NCBI GenBank assembly: GCA_023146255.1
Contig: JAGLCJ010000013.1
Location: 186,001 to 250,000, forward strand
Length of the DNA stretch: 64,000 nt
Origin: Alcanivoracaceae bacterium
GTDB taxonomy: Bacteria > Pseudomonadota > Gammaproteobacteria > Pseudomonadales > Alcanivoracaceae
Direction of reading: 5' to 3'
Within the stretch, counting starts at the first letter, position 1. The number at the start of each line of letters is the position of its first letter. The position numbers were made by a program, and so were the translations under genes. The notes under the pieces are model-generated. The model worked only from the letters and a program-made list of their open reading frames with translations. It had not been told where the DNA came from and made no database searches. Of the stretch, positions 1 through 8,906 are shown piece after piece.

Positions 1-1416
1 GGCACCGCAGTGGTGACAGATCAGCCGGTTGTCGCGCTTGTGCCAGGTCATATGCACGCTGCAGTGGCGGCACTCCGCCTCCCAGCCGCAATCGTGGCAG
101 TGGATCAGCGGCGAATAGCCGCGCCGGTTGATAAAGATCAGCGCTTGCTGCTTCTGTTTAAGGGTGTCCTCAATGGCCTGCAGGCTGGCCGGGCTGAGCG
201 GCTCGCGGCCGGACAGGGCGCGGCAGTCCTCCAGCAGCAGGGTCGGCGGCTTGGCATCGCCGGCGCGGTTGTGCAGTTTCAGATGGCGGTAGCGGCCGGC
301 GCGGGCCAGCTGCAGGGTTTCCAGTGCTGGTGTGGCGCTGCCCAGAATCACCGGCACATCCAGCAGGCGGGCACGCCAGACAGCGAGATCGCGGGCCGAA
401 TAGCGCAGGCCGTCCTGCTGTTTCAGCGAGCCGTCGTGGGCCTCATCGACAATGATCATGCCGGGGCGCAGCAGCGGGGTGAAAATCGCCGAGCGGGTGC
501 CAAGGACGATGCCGGCCTCGCCGCGGCGGGCGCGCAGCCAGCCGTGCAGACGCTCGCGGTCGGTCAGGCCGGAGTGCAGGCTGATCACCGGCACGTTGAA
601 GCGCTTTTCGAAGCGGCGCACGGTTTGCGGGGTCAGGCCGATTTCCGGCACCAGCACCAGAATCTGTTTGCCTTCCTTCAGCAGCGGCTCCATCGCTTGC
701 AGATAGACCTCGGTCTTGCCACTGCCGGTGATGCCATCAAGCAGAAACGGGGTGAAGCCGTGGGCGCCCTGAATCGCCTTGATGGCGGCCTGCTGTTCGG
801 TGCCGGGGGTTGGCGGCACTTCCGCCATCAGGCTGCGTGGTACCGGGGTGTCGGCCTCGACCTCGCGCAGCACCACCCAGCCTTTTTTCTCCAGCGCCAC
901 CAGCGCGCTGCGCTGGATATCCAGACCGGCGAGCATGTCCGCCGGCAAGCCCTGTGGATGTTGCTGAAGCAGTTCCAGTGCCTGCTGCTGGCGCGGCGCC
1001 CTGGCCAGCGCCGCCGGTTCGGCAAAGCGGCCCTGGGCGGTGAGCTGCCATTCCAGTCGCCCCGGCAACAGGGCCTCGCTGCCCTGACGCAGCAGCACAG
1101 GCAGCAGCGTGGCAACAACATCGCCAATCGGATGGTGATAGTAGCTGGCGGCATGGTCACACAGCGCCAGCAGGTCCGGGTCGATCAGGGGCTGCTCATC
1201 GATCACCCGCCGCACCGCCTTCAGCTTGCCGCTGGCCACCTCGGACTGTTCATGGCCCCAGACCACACCAATCAGCGTCCGGTTACCAAACGGCACCTCG
1301 CAGCGGCAACCCGGTGCTGGCAGGGCTGCGCCACGGGGCGGCAGGTAGTCGAACAGCTGGCGCAGCGGTGCCGGTACGGCAACCTTGAGCACCAGCCCGG
1401 GGTGGGCAGGGGGCAT
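1..1416 (-). CDS. priA: PriA, primosomal replication-restart helicase (3' part missing)
   Basis: PriA is a 3'-to-5' superfamily 2 DNA helicase that recognises abandoned replication forks and reloads DnaB. The minus-strand frame is open from the left window edge to an ATG at 1416-1414 (MPPAHPGLVLKVAVPAPLRQ), so only the N-terminal half is present. The start matches the PriA 3'-DNA-binding domain (FDYLPPRG, PFGNRTLIGVVWG). Near the window edge the frame encodes the zinc-binding cysteines (CHDCGWEAECRHC, then CHHCG), which in PriA sit inside the helicase core. The C-terminus lies outside the window. It is divergent from rpmE, the arrangement I recall from Pseudomonas. Confidence 0.93.
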   Translation of the reverse strand, partial: MPPAHPGLVLKVAVPAPLRQLFDYLPPRGAALPAPGCRCEVPFGNRTLIGVVWGHEQSEVASGKLKAVRRVIDEQPLIDPDLLALCDHAASYYHHPIGDVVATLLPVLLRQGSEALLPGRLEWQLTAQGRFAEPAALARAPRQQQALELLQQHPQGLPADMLAGLDIQRSALVALEKKGWVVLREVEADTPVPRSLMAEVPPTPGTEQQAAIKAIQGAHGFTPFLLDGITGSGKTEVYLQAMEPLLKEGKQILVLVPEIGLTPQTVRRFEKRFNVPVISLHSGLTDRERLHGWLRARRGEAGIVLGTRSAIFTPLLRPGMIIVDEAHDGSLKQQDGLRYSARDLAVWRARLLDVPVILGSATPALETLQLARAGRYRHLKLHNRAGDAKPPTLLLEDCRALSGREPLSPASLQAIEDTLKQKQQALIFINRRGYSPLIHCHDCGWEAECRHCSVHMTWHKRDNRLICHHCGA

Positions 1417-1462
1417 TTCATCTCTCTGGTCGGGCAAAGGCGGTGATTGTGGCCTGACCCGC

Positions 1463-1490
1463 TTGCGTCGCCAAGACAAGCTGGTATGAT
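1463..1490 (+). promoter_or_regulatory. Candidate sigma-70 promoter of rpmE
   Basis: TTGCGT at 1463-1468 and TATGAT at 1485-1490 are separated by 16 bases. The -10 is preceded by TGG, giving an extended -10 element. It lies about 80 bases upstream of the rpmE start codon in the priA-rpmE intergenic region. Motif match only. Confidence 0.5.
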
Positions 1491-1572
1491 TCGCGCTCAA
1501 TTTTGCCCGGCGCAAGCCAACAGTGTGGTGCCCGAAAACGGTTTCGGGTAGCGACACGCCAGGAGTCGAGTC

Positions 1573-1794
1573 ATGAAAGCTGAAATTCATCCGGATTACA
1601 AAGACGTCACCATCACCTGTTCCTGCGGTAACGTGATCAAGACCCGTTCTACCCGCGGTCAGGATTTTCTGATCGACGTCTGCTCCGCCTGCCACCCGTT
1701 CTACACTGGCAGCCAGAAGGTTACCGACACCGGTGGCCAGATCGACAAGTTCAAGCAGCGTTTCGGCGCTATCGGGTCACGCAAGAAAGCCTGA
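1573..1794 (+). CDS. rpmE: 50S ribosomal protein L31, zinc-binding form
   Basis: L31 is a small protein that bridges the large and small ribosomal subunits. The 73-residue protein begins MKAEIHPDYKDVTITCSCGN and keeps the four zinc ligands of the C+ type: Cys16, Cys18, Cys37 and Cys40 (CSCG and CSACH). The C-terminal FKQRFGAIGSRKKA is the usual basic tail. A good Shine-Dalgarno (AGGAG) precedes the ATG. The C+ form is the zinc-replete paralogue in bacteria that also carry a cysteine-less L31; no second copy is visible here. It is monocistronic and followed by a hairpin terminator. Confidence 0.97.
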   Translation: MKAEIHPDYKDVTITCSCGNVIKTRSTRGQDFLIDVCSACHPFYTGSQKVTDTGGQIDKFKQRFGAIGSRKKA

Positions 1795-1820
1795 TCCGTT
1801 CCGGTTCGGTGATTCATGCG

Positions 1821-1844
1821 AAAAGCACCCGCAGGGTGCTTTTT
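1821..1844 (+). terminator. Rho-independent terminator after rpmE
   Basis: A perfect 10-bp inverted repeat, AAAAGCACCC at 1821-1830 and GGGTGCTTTT at 1834-1843, has a 3-base loop and a T run, starting 27 bases after the rpmE stop codon. Confidence 0.85.
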
Positions 1845-1962
1845 GCGTTTCACTGGCGGGCAGAAACAGTTTGTATAGCGACATCATCGCCGGCAAGGTG
1901 CCGGCTGGCTGAGGCAATCGGGCCAAGGCTTGGGCAGCACGGGTAGCAGAGAGAGTCGAGTC

Positions 1963-3234
1963 ATGTCGGACGATTTCAAACAGGCAGCACTGGAGTACCA
2001 CGCACGTCCCCGCCCCGGGAAGATCAGCGTGGAAGTGACCAAGCCGGCCGCCACCATGCGCGACCTCAGTCTTGCCTACAGTCCGGGTGTGGCAGAGCCG
2101 GTGCGGGAAATCGCCCGGGAGCCGGAGCTGGCCTATCGCTATACCTCGAAGGGAAATCTGGTCGCGGTGATCAGTGACGGCAGCGCGATTCTCGGCCTTG
2201 GCGATCTTGGCGCGCTGGCATCGAAGCCGGTGATGGAAGGCAAGGGCATCCTGTTCAAGTTGTTTGCCGGCATTGATGTGTTCGACATCGAACTGGAGGC
2301 TGAGTCCCCTCAGGCGTTTATTGATACCGTGGTGCGCATCCATAAAACCTTTGGTGGCATCAATCTGGAAGACATCAAGGCGCCTGAGTGTTTCGAGATT
2401 GAGCGTACCCTGAAAGAGCTGTGCGATATTCCGGTATTCCACGATGATCAGCATGGCACCGCCATTGTTGTTGGTGCCGGTCTGGTCAATGCCCTGCAGA
2501 TACAGAAGAAAAAAATTGAGGATATCCGTGTGGTATGCGTCGGCGCCGGCGCTGCCGGTGTCGCCTCAATCAAGCTGCTGATCGAGATGGGCGCGCGCAA
2601 GGAAAACATTCTGGTGCTGGATCGCAAGGGCGTGATTCATTCCCGCCGTAACGACCTGACCCAGTTCAAGGCAGCGTTTGCCAACGATACCGACAAGCGC
2701 AGCCTCGACGACGCCATCGAAGATGCCGACGTGTTTATCGGCGTGTCCGGTCCGGACATGCTGACCCAGGACATGGTGCGCAAGATGGCGCCGAAGCCGA
2801 TCATTTTTGCGCTGGCGAATCCGGATCCGGAGATCCGCCCGGAACTGGCCCGTGAAGTGCGTCCGGATGCAATCATTGCCACCGGCCGTTCTGATTATCC
2901 GAATCAGGTTAACAACGTACTCGGCTTCCCCTACATCTTCCGCGGCGCGCTGGATGTTCGTGCCAAGGCGATCAATGAAGAAATGAAGATTGCGGCGGTG
3001 CGCGCGATTGCTGCGCTGGTGCACGAGCCGGTACCACAGGTAGTGCTGGACGCTTACGGCGGTCAGGCGCTGTCATTCGGTGCTGATTACATTATTCCGA
3101 AGCCGAATGATCCCCGTCTGCTCGGTATTGTGTCGGCAGCCGTGGCCCGTGCTGCGGTGGATTCCGGTGTTGCGCGCAAGGGCTACCCGGCTCATTACCC
3201 GCTCAAGACTGTCAAGGATGTGTTTCCGCAGTGA
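1963..3234 (+). CDS. maeB: Malic enzyme, short form without phosphotransacetylase domain
   Basis: The enzyme oxidatively decarboxylates malate to pyruvate with NAD(P)+, linking the TCA cycle to pyruvate and NADPH supply. Recognisable elements are the N-terminal malic domain (SLAYSPGVAEP, GDLGALASKPVMEGK, ICDIPVFHDDQHGTA-like segment FHDDQHGTA) and the Rossmann domain (VVCVGAGAAGVA). At 423 residues it has only the catalytic part; the long MaeB form carries a further C-terminal phosphotransacetylase-like domain. ATG 1963 is preferred over the upstream in-frame ATG 1930 because MSDDFKQAALEYH is the family N-terminus and a purine-rich ribosome site precedes it. The gene is flanked by terminators and so probably transcribed alone. 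Confidence 0.93.
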   Translation: MSDDFKQAALEYHARPRPGKISVEVTKPAATMRDLSLAYSPGVAEPVREIAREPELAYRYTSKGNLVAVISDGSAILGLGDLGALASKPVMEGKGILFKLFAGIDVFDIELEAESPQAFIDTVVRIHKTFGGINLEDIKAPECFEIERTLKELCDIPVFHDDQHGTAIVVGAGLVNALQIQKKKIEDIRVVCVGAGAAGVASIKLLIEMGARKENILVLDRKGVIHSRRNDLTQFKAAFANDTDKRSLDDAIEDADVFIGVSGPDMLTQDMVRKMAPKPIIFALANPDPEIRPELAREVRPDAIIATGRSDYPNQVNNVLGFPYIFRGALDVRAKAINEEMKIAAVRAIAALVHEPVPQVVLDAYGGQALSFGADYIIPKPNDPRLLGIVSAAVARAAVDSGVARKGYPAHYPLKTVKDVFPQ

Positions 3235-3246
3235 CGATCTTTCGGC

Positions 3247-3283
3247 AATAAAAAAGGCCGGTTGCTGACCGGCCTTTTTTATT
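3247..3283. terminator. Bidirectional terminator between maeB and ponA
   Basis: A perfect 16-bp inverted repeat (3247-3262 and 3268-3283) has a GC core GGCCGGT/ACCGGCC flanked by A and T runs on both sides. It lies between convergent genes, so it can stop transcription from either direction. Confidence 0.92.
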
Positions 3284-3295
3284 GTCGCCAGAAAA

Positions 3296-5839
3296 TCAGA
3301 ACAGATGCTCCGGCTCACCTTCCTCGGTGGCAGTGCCCATATCCATGGGCTGTTCGGTATCGGCTTCCGGGACAGTGCCTTCGATGAAGTATTCAAAGAT
3401 GGCATCGGCATCACCGGGGTGTGCCAACTTGCCACTGGTGCTGTTGATGCGGGCCGTGACGATGCCGGGTGGTTGTGGCATTTGCTGCTCGGGCTCACCC
3501 TCCAGTGCCGTGCTCATGTAGTTGATCCAGATAGGCAGTGCTGCGCGACCACCGTATTCGCCACGCCCGAGCGTTGCCGGTTCGTCAAAGCCGACCCACA
3601 CCGCGGCCACCAGCGCCGGCGAGTAACCGACAAACCAGGCATCGACCTGCTCGTTGGTGGTGCCGGTCTTGCCGGCCAGATCACGCCGGCCAAGTTGACT
3701 GCTGGCCTGATAGGCGGTGCCGCGCCGGACCACATCTTTCAGCATTGAATCCATCAGCCAGATGTAGCGCCCGTCAACGGCGCGTGGAATTTCAACGGTT
3801 TTCCGAACTGGTGGCGGGTTACCCGAATCCGTGTCGGTCAGGTCGCTACTGTCCTCCGACTCCAGCGCCATTTCCTGTGCAAGCAGTGCTTCAGTGCTCA
3901 GAGTGTGTTCGGTTGTGGAGCCACAGTCCGGATCGCAGAACACAACCTTTGGCGCCAGCCAAAGCGCTTTGCCGTCATTGTTTTCAATTCGGTCGATAAA
4001 CCAGGGTGTAACCCTGAAGCCACCATTCGCAAACACGCTGTAGCCACTGGCCATTTCCATTGGCGTTACAGCGGCACTGCCCAGCGCCAGCGACAGGTCA
4101 CGTTGGAAACGTTCGGTCGGCAGTCCGAAATCCTTCAGCGTCGACAGCGTGTGGCTGATGCCGGTCTGCTGAAGCAAGCGGATGGAAACCAGATTCAGTG
4201 AGCGGTACAGCGCTTCGCGAAGTCGGGTTGGACCATAGAAACGGCTGCTTGCGCCGGTCGGCCGCCAAGCGGTTTCCAGAGCCGAGTCCTCGAACACGAT
4301 CGGCGCGTCGTTGATCAGGGTGGCGGGGGTTGCCCCCTTGGTCAGGCCAGCGGTGTAGATGAATGGCTTGAGTGCTGAGCCGGCCTGACGCTGACCCTGA
4401 ATTACCCGGTTAAAGTGCGACTGGGCAAAACTGTAGCCGCCGGCCAGTGACCGGACTGCGCCGTTGCGAGGGTCCAGTGACACCAGCGCACTTTGTGCTG
4501 CCGGAATCTGTGCCAGTCGCCATTGCGGCTGCTGTTCTTCATCAAGCACGGAGCGGATTCGAATGACGTCGCCGGCCTTGAAGATGTCAGTCACCTTTTT
4601 CGGCTCGCCTGCCACCGCATCTGTATTGATATGGCGCTTGGCCCACTGCATCTGCGACCACTTCAAGGTGGTCAGGGTGCCGTTGGCGAGCAAGACCTGT
4701 GCTTCCTGCTCCGCAGTGCTGACAACAATAGCCGGCTCAAGTCCGGCGATGGCGGTAAAGGGGCGCAACAGGGAAGTCCAGCGGGCTATGGTTTGCAGAG
4801 CCTCCTCGTCCGGCTCGGCATTGATCTCCGGCAGCGGTGGCAGATCGGCCAGCTCCAGAGTGGCCTCGGCGCCGCGCCAGCCATGCCGTTCATCGTATTC
4901 GTGCAGGCCGGCGCGCAGGGCGCTGACCGCCGCCGCCTGCCGTTTGCCATCGACCGTGGTGTATACCCGCAGGCCGGCAGTGTAGGCCTGCTCGGTACCG
5001 TAGCGTTGAACCACTTCGCTGCGCACCATTTCAGCCAGGTACGAGGCATCCAGTTCAGGTGCCGGGCCGTGGTAACGGACGTCCACCGGGGTGGCGCGGG
5101 CAGCATCGTACTGTTCGCGGTCAATCATGCCGGTCCTGAACATCCGTCGCAGGATCCAGTTGCGCCGGCTTAGTGCCCGCTCCGGATTGGTGATCGGGTT
5201 GTAGGCTGAGGGTGCCTTGGGCAAGCCGGCGATCATCGCCCACTGCGGCAGATCCAGATCGCGAATGGATTTGCCGTAGTAGACCTGTGCCGCAGCTTCG
5301 GCACCGTAGGCGCGGTGACCGAGAAAGATCTTGTTCATGTACAGCTCGAAGATCTGTTCCTTGCCGAGCACATTCTCGATTTCCAGAGCAAGGACTATCT
5401 CATTGAATTTCCTTAGGAATTTTTGCTCCCGATCAAGAAAGAAGTTGCGCGCCACCTGCATGGTGATGGTGGAGCCGCCGGAGCGGATCTCGCGGTAGCG
5501 CAGCAGTTCGGCAAGAGCCCGGGCCAGACCGCGCAAGTCGACCCCGCCATGGCGGAAAAAGCGCTCATCCTCCGCGGCCAGCACGGCGTTGACGAACATC
5601 GGCGGAAGTTCCTCGAATTTCAGTGGTGTCCGGCGTTTGTCGCCAAACTCCCCGATTAGTAGCCCGTCGGCGGAGAACACCCGCAGAGGGATCTGGAAGG
5701 AAACGTCGCTGAGCTGGCGGGCCGGGGGCAGCTGGGGGGCCAGATATAGGTAGGCTGCATTAAGCACCATGATGGTGCCGCTTGCCGCCAGAGTCAGTGC
5801 CAGCAGGAGCCAGCGCCACCAGGGTCTTCGTAACTGCAT
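3296..5839 (-). CDS. ponA: Penicillin-binding protein 1A, bifunctional peptidoglycan synthase
   Basis: A class A PBP that polymerises lipid II glycan chains and cross-links the peptides in the periplasm. After a short cytoplasmic tail and a membrane anchor (about residues 8-34) comes the GT51 domain with the catalytic Glu in AAEDERFF (about 90) and GGSTITMQVARNFFL. The OB-like insert follows, then the transpeptidase with SALK (Ser about 488), SLN (about 547) and KTGTT (about 724). ATG 5839 (MQLRRPWWRW) is preferred to an upstream in-frame ATG at 5887 because it puts the anchor near the N-terminus; length is then 847 residues. It is divergent from the pilM operon, a pairing conserved in pseudomonads. 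Confidence 0.96.
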   Translation of the reverse strand: MQLRRPWWRWLLLALTLAASGTIMVLNAAYLYLAPQLPPARQLSDVSFQIPLRVFSADGLLIGEFGDKRRTPLKFEELPPMFVNAVLAAEDERFFRHGGVDLRGLARALAELLRYREIRSGGSTITMQVARNFFLDREQKFLRKFNEIVLALEIENVLGKEQIFELYMNKIFLGHRAYGAEAAAQVYYGKSIRDLDLPQWAMIAGLPKAPSAYNPITNPERALSRRNWILRRMFRTGMIDREQYDAARATPVDVRYHGPAPELDASYLAEMVRSEVVQRYGTEQAYTAGLRVYTTVDGKRQAAAVSALRAGLHEYDERHGWRGAEATLELADLPPLPEINAEPDEEALQTIARWTSLLRPFTAIAGLEPAIVVSTAEQEAQVLLANGTLTTLKWSQMQWAKRHINTDAVAGEPKKVTDIFKAGDVIRIRSVLDEEQQPQWRLAQIPAAQSALVSLDPRNGAVRSLAGGYSFAQSHFNRVIQGQRQAGSALKPFIYTAGLTKGATPATLINDAPIVFEDSALETAWRPTGASSRFYGPTRLREALYRSLNLVSIRLLQQTGISHTLSTLKDFGLPTERFQRDLSLALGSAAVTPMEMASGYSVFANGGFRVTPWFIDRIENNDGKALWLAPKVVFCDPDCGSTTEHTLSTEALLAQEMALESEDSSDLTDTDSGNPPPVRKTVEIPRAVDGRYIWLMDSMLKDVVRRGTAYQASSQLGRRDLAGKTGTTNEQVDAWFVGYSPALVAAVWVGFDEPATLGRGEYGGRAALPIWINYMSTALEGEPEQQMPQPPGIVTARINSTSGKLAHPGDADAIFEYFIEGTVPEADTEQPMDMGTATEEGEPEHLF

Positions 5840-5901
5840 GATTTTTAAAACCCGAATCCTGTCCGAAGGGAAGATGGCCGGGGCCATCCGTGAAGGCCGT
5901 C

Positions 5902-5907
5902 ATTATA
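5902..5907 (-). promoter_or_regulatory. Candidate -10 box of ponA
   Basis: A perfect TATAAT on the minus strand lies about 63 bases upstream of the ponA start codon, in the AT-rich stretch (about 5900-6030) between ponA and pilM. No good -35 is visible at the right spacing. Confidence 0.35.
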
Positions 5908-6039
5908 TGGGGCAAAGCAAGTTGTGATCTAACATCCTTTCTGTTATTAGTTATTCCTAAAGTGATTAGACATGAATATCCTGTAAGTGTATATTTCTTC
6001 GATAAAAATAGTCCGATAACAACCAGATAGGACATCAAC

Positions 6040-7107
6040 GTGCTGGCCTTGTTCAGAAAAAAGTCCCAGATCTATCTGGGAATCGACATCAGCTCCACCG
6101 CAGTCAAACTGCTTGAGCTGTCGAAGTCCGGGGGGCGCTATCGGGTCGAGAGCTATGGCGTCGAGCCGTTGCCGGCCAACGCCGTGCAGGAAAAAAACAT
6201 TGTAGACGTGGAAGGTGTCGGTGACGCCATTGCTCGTCTGGTCAGTCGTACCCGTCCCGGCGCGAAGGCGGCCGCGGTGGCGGTGGCTGGCTCTGCAGTG
6301 ATCACCAAGTTGATCGAGATGGACGCTTCGTACAGTGAAGACGAAATTGAAAATCAGCTGAAAATCGAGGCTGACCAGTACATTCCGTTCCCGCTGGACG
6401 AAGTGCGCATGGACTTCGAAGTGGTTGGTCCGACCGAAAACAACCCCGATAAAGTGGATGTGCTACTGGCAGCATCGCGGACTGAGAACGTCGAGATGCG
6501 CGAGGATGCACTGGAGATCGGTGGTCTTCAGGCAAAGGTTGTTGACGTCGAGGCTTACTCCATGGAGCGAGCTTTTCAGCTGGTGCTGCCGCAGCTGCCC
6601 AACGCCGCCGAGCTTGAAACGGTAGCCCTGTTTGATATCGGCGCCACCATGACGACCCTGAACGTTTTTCATCAGGGTCGTACTGTCTATACCCGCGAGC
6701 AGTTGTTCGGTGGCAAGCAGCTGACTGAGGAAATTCAGCGTCGCTATGGTATCTCCATGGAGGAAGCGGGGCTCGCCAAGAAAACGGGGGAGCTGCCGGA
6801 TGATTACGAGAGTGAAGTGCTTCAGCCCTTTAAGGATGCCATTGTCCAGCAGGTAAACCGCTCGTTGCAGTTTTTCTATGGCTCTACCCAGTTCAACGAG
6901 GTTGATTACATTCTCCTCGCGGGTGGTTCGGCTTCCATTGCCGGATTACCTGAACTGATTCAGGACAAGGTTGGCGCGGCCTGCTCCGTGGCCAATCCGT
7001 TTACCGATATGACCCTGTCCAACAAGGTCAGCGCCAGTGCCATTGCCAATGATGCTCCCGCGATGATGATCGCCTGTGGCCTTGCCCTGAGGAGCTTTGA
7101 CCAATGA
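6040..7107 (+). CDS. pilM: PilM, cytoplasmic actin-like type IV pilus assembly protein
   Basis: PilM is an actin-fold ATP-binding protein that binds the N-terminal tail of PilN and couples the cytoplasmic pilus motor to the inner-membrane alignment complex. The 355-residue protein shows the actin-like phosphate-1 motif GIDISSTAVKLLEL, phosphate-2 region LFDIGATMTTLNV and the adenosine segment ILLAGGSASIAGL. The start is GTG (6040) in the context AGGACATCAAC; no better ATG is near. It is first in a five-gene operon with pilNOPQ: its last four bases overlap pilN (ATGA), which points to translational coupling. Confidence 0.96.
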   Translation: MLALFRKKSQIYLGIDISSTAVKLLELSKSGGRYRVESYGVEPLPANAVQEKNIVDVEGVGDAIARLVSRTRPGAKAAAVAVAGSAVITKLIEMDASYSEDEIENQLKIEADQYIPFPLDEVRMDFEVVGPTENNPDKVDVLLAASRTENVEMREDALEIGGLQAKVVDVEAYSMERAFQLVLPQLPNAAELETVALFDIGATMTTLNVFHQGRTVYTREQLFGGKQLTEEIQRRYGISMEEAGLAKKTGELPDDYESEVLQPFKDAIVQQVNRSLQFFYGSTQFNEVDYILLAGGSASIAGLPELIQDKVGAACSVANPFTDMTLSNKVSASAIANDAPAMMIACGLALRSFDQ

Positions 7108-7682
7108 CAACTATTAACCTCCTCCCCTGGCGAGAAGCGCGCCGCAAGCAGCAGCAGCAGGATTTCATCATCATGCTGGCGGTGGCGGCAGCGATCGGTG
7201 TTGCAGTGTTTTTTGGCTGGAAAATGGTTGTCGACAGCAAGGTCGAGAATCAGCTCAGTCGTAATCGTTATATCGAGCGAGAGTTGACCCAGCTTGATCA
7301 GCAAATCAAGGAGATCAGTGAGCTGGAGAAGCGTCGTGCAGACCTGGTGTCACGGATGAACGTGATTCAGGATCTTCAGAATAACCGCCCGTATATCGTT
7401 TATATGTTTGATCAGTTGGTTCGTACCCTGCCGGATGGGGTCTACTACACCAGCATAGAGCGTAAGGCCGGTACCTTTACCATCTCCGGTATTGCTGATT
7501 CGAATAACCGAATCTCCGCACTGATGCGTAACCTGAACGAGTCTGACTGGTTCAAGGATCCGGATTTGCGCACTGTCGCGGCCGCCGGGGATGACTCGCA
7601 GGAAAACATATTTACCCTGACGGTAAGTCAGGAGCTGCCCAGCGCGAATGCAGACAAAGAAAAACAAGGGGGTGGCAAATGA
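7104..7682 (+). CDS. pilN: PilN, type IV pilus inner-membrane alignment protein
   Basis: PilN is a bitopic inner-membrane protein that pairs with PilO. The N-terminus MTTINLLPWREARRK carries the conserved INLLPWR motif that docks into PilM. A single membrane segment (about residues 23-43) is followed by a coiled coil (NQLSRNRYIERELTQLDQQI) and a ferredoxin-like periplasmic domain. The 192-residue length is normal. Both ends overlap neighbours by four bases (pilM and pilO). Confidence 0.95.
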   Translation: MTTINLLPWREARRKQQQQDFIIMLAVAAAIGVAVFFGWKMVVDSKVENQLSRNRYIERELTQLDQQIKEISELEKRRADLVSRMNVIQDLQNNRPYIVYMFDQLVRTLPDGVYYTSIERKAGTFTISGIADSNNRISALMRNLNESDWFKDPDLRTVAAAGDDSQENIFTLTVSQELPSANADKEKQGGGK

Positions 7683-8338
7683 GCAAGGCCGAGAGAAAGG
7701 GCTTTGACCCTCAGGAGTTGATGGAGACGCTTCAGAATCTCGACTTTGAAAATGTCGGGGGCTGGCCGCTTCCTGTCAAGCTTGGGGCGGCGATGCTGGT
7801 ATTTGTTGGCGTGCTGGCGGGGGGGTATTTCTTTAGCATTACCGAGAAAAACACCCTGCTGCAGCGATATCAGAACGACGAAAGCAACCTGATGCAGCAG
7901 TATGAAAAGAAAGCTTTTACTGCCCAGAATCTGGAGCAGTACAAGAAGCAGATGGTCGACATGGAAGAGATGTTCGGCTCTCTGTTAAGTCAGCTGCCGA
8001 AAGATACCGAAGTGCCAGGGCTGCTGGAGGATATTACTCACACCGGTCTGGGCAGTGGTCTGGAGATTGATCGGATTGAGCTGGGTTCGGTTGTCGAAAA
8101 GGAATTCTACGCAGAGCTGCCCATCAAGATGATGGTGCGTGGCGATTTCCATGGCTTTGGTTCATTTGTCAGTGGCGTGGCGGCATTGCCGCGGATTGTG
8201 ACGCTGGAAGATTTCACCATCAAGCCAGTATCGAAGTCATCTAACCGGCTGCTGGACATGCAAATCAGTGCCAAGACCTACCGGTATGCCTCCGGTGCTG
8301 GTGCAAAAGCTGGCGCCAAGCCGGCAGGGGGGCGTTAA
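7679..8338 (+). CDS. pilO: PilO, type IV pilus inner-membrane alignment protein
   Basis: PilO is the partner of PilN in the heterodimer that spans the periplasm towards PilP and PilQ. The protein has a cytoplasmic N-terminus with FDPQELMETLQNLDFENVGGWP, a membrane segment around residues 40-60 (AAMLVFVGVLAGGYFFSI), a coiled coil, and a periplasmic domain with the family segments LLSQLPKDTEVPGLLEDI and LPRIVTLEDF. It has 219 residues. The ATG overlaps the pilN stop by four bases, and its own TAA shares one base with the pilP start. Confidence 0.95.
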   Translation: MSKAERKGFDPQELMETLQNLDFENVGGWPLPVKLGAAMLVFVGVLAGGYFFSITEKNTLLQRYQNDESNLMQQYEKKAFTAQNLEQYKKQMVDMEEMFGSLLSQLPKDTEVPGLLEDITHTGLGSGLEIDRIELGSVVEKEFYAELPIKMMVRGDFHGFGSFVSGVAALPRIVTLEDFTIKPVSKSSNRLLDMQISAKTYRYASGAGAKAGAKPAGGR

Positions 8339-8886
8339 TGATGTCCGCACGCCGGCTTTTAAATAATGGCATTCGCGCCGCACTGGTTATCGTGACCATG
8401 TCTTCTTTGGCTGCTTGTGGTGGCGGTGGCGACTTCTCGGACTTGCAAGCGAAAATGGCAGAGATCAAGGCGCGACCGCGTGGCCGTATTGATCCGCCGC
8501 CGGAGTTCGCTCCGATCGCCAGCGTGTCCTACTCCGTGCATCAGATGCGCGGTCCCTTTACGCCGCCCGTTGATGATAGTGGGCTGGAGCTTCCCCAGGG
8601 TCGTCAGGTGGAGCCTGATTTCACGCGTCCGCGTGAGTATCTTGAGCGCTTTACGCTTGATTCATTGCAGATGGTCGGATCGATATCTCGTCCCGGCTCA
8701 TCGCTGGAAGTACTGGTCAAGGACCCCACTGGCACAGTTAACCGTGTTCGGGTCGGGAATCATCTTGGAAAGAATTTCGGCCGTGTGGTCGAAGTGTCAG
8801 AAACATCGTTCGGCGTGCTTGAGATCGTACCCGACGGGCAAGATGGCTGGGTTGAGCGTTCCCGGACCATCAAGCTGGTTGAATAA
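8338..8886 (+). CDS. pilP: PilP, type IV pilus inner-membrane lipoprotein
   Basis: PilP is a lipoprotein that links the PilN/PilO dimer to the PilQ secretin. A signal peptide with lipobox (SLAAC, Cys about residue 27) is followed by an unstructured Pro-rich stretch (RIDPPPEF) and the C-terminal beta-sandwich (LERFTLDSLQMVGSI, VRVGNHLGKNFGRV). The 182-residue length is typical. Two adjacent ATG codons open the gene; either could be used. It sits 20 bases before pilQ. Confidence 0.95.
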   Translation: MMSARRLLNNGIRAALVIVTMSSLAACGGGGDFSDLQAKMAEIKARPRGRIDPPPEFAPIASVSYSVHQMRGPFTPPVDDSGLELPQGRQVEPDFTRPREYLERFTLDSLQMVGSISRPGSSLEVLVKDPTGTVNRVRVGNHLGKNFGRVVEVSETSFGVLEIVPDGQDGWVERSRTIKLVE

Positions 8887-8906
8887 ACGGAGCTGGGGAA
8901 AACACC

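Noticed and set aside
10..1446. Long plus-strand ORF of 478 codons at the left end
   Set aside because: It is the reverse-frame shadow of priA, whose minus-strand frame has recognisable PriA and zinc motifs.
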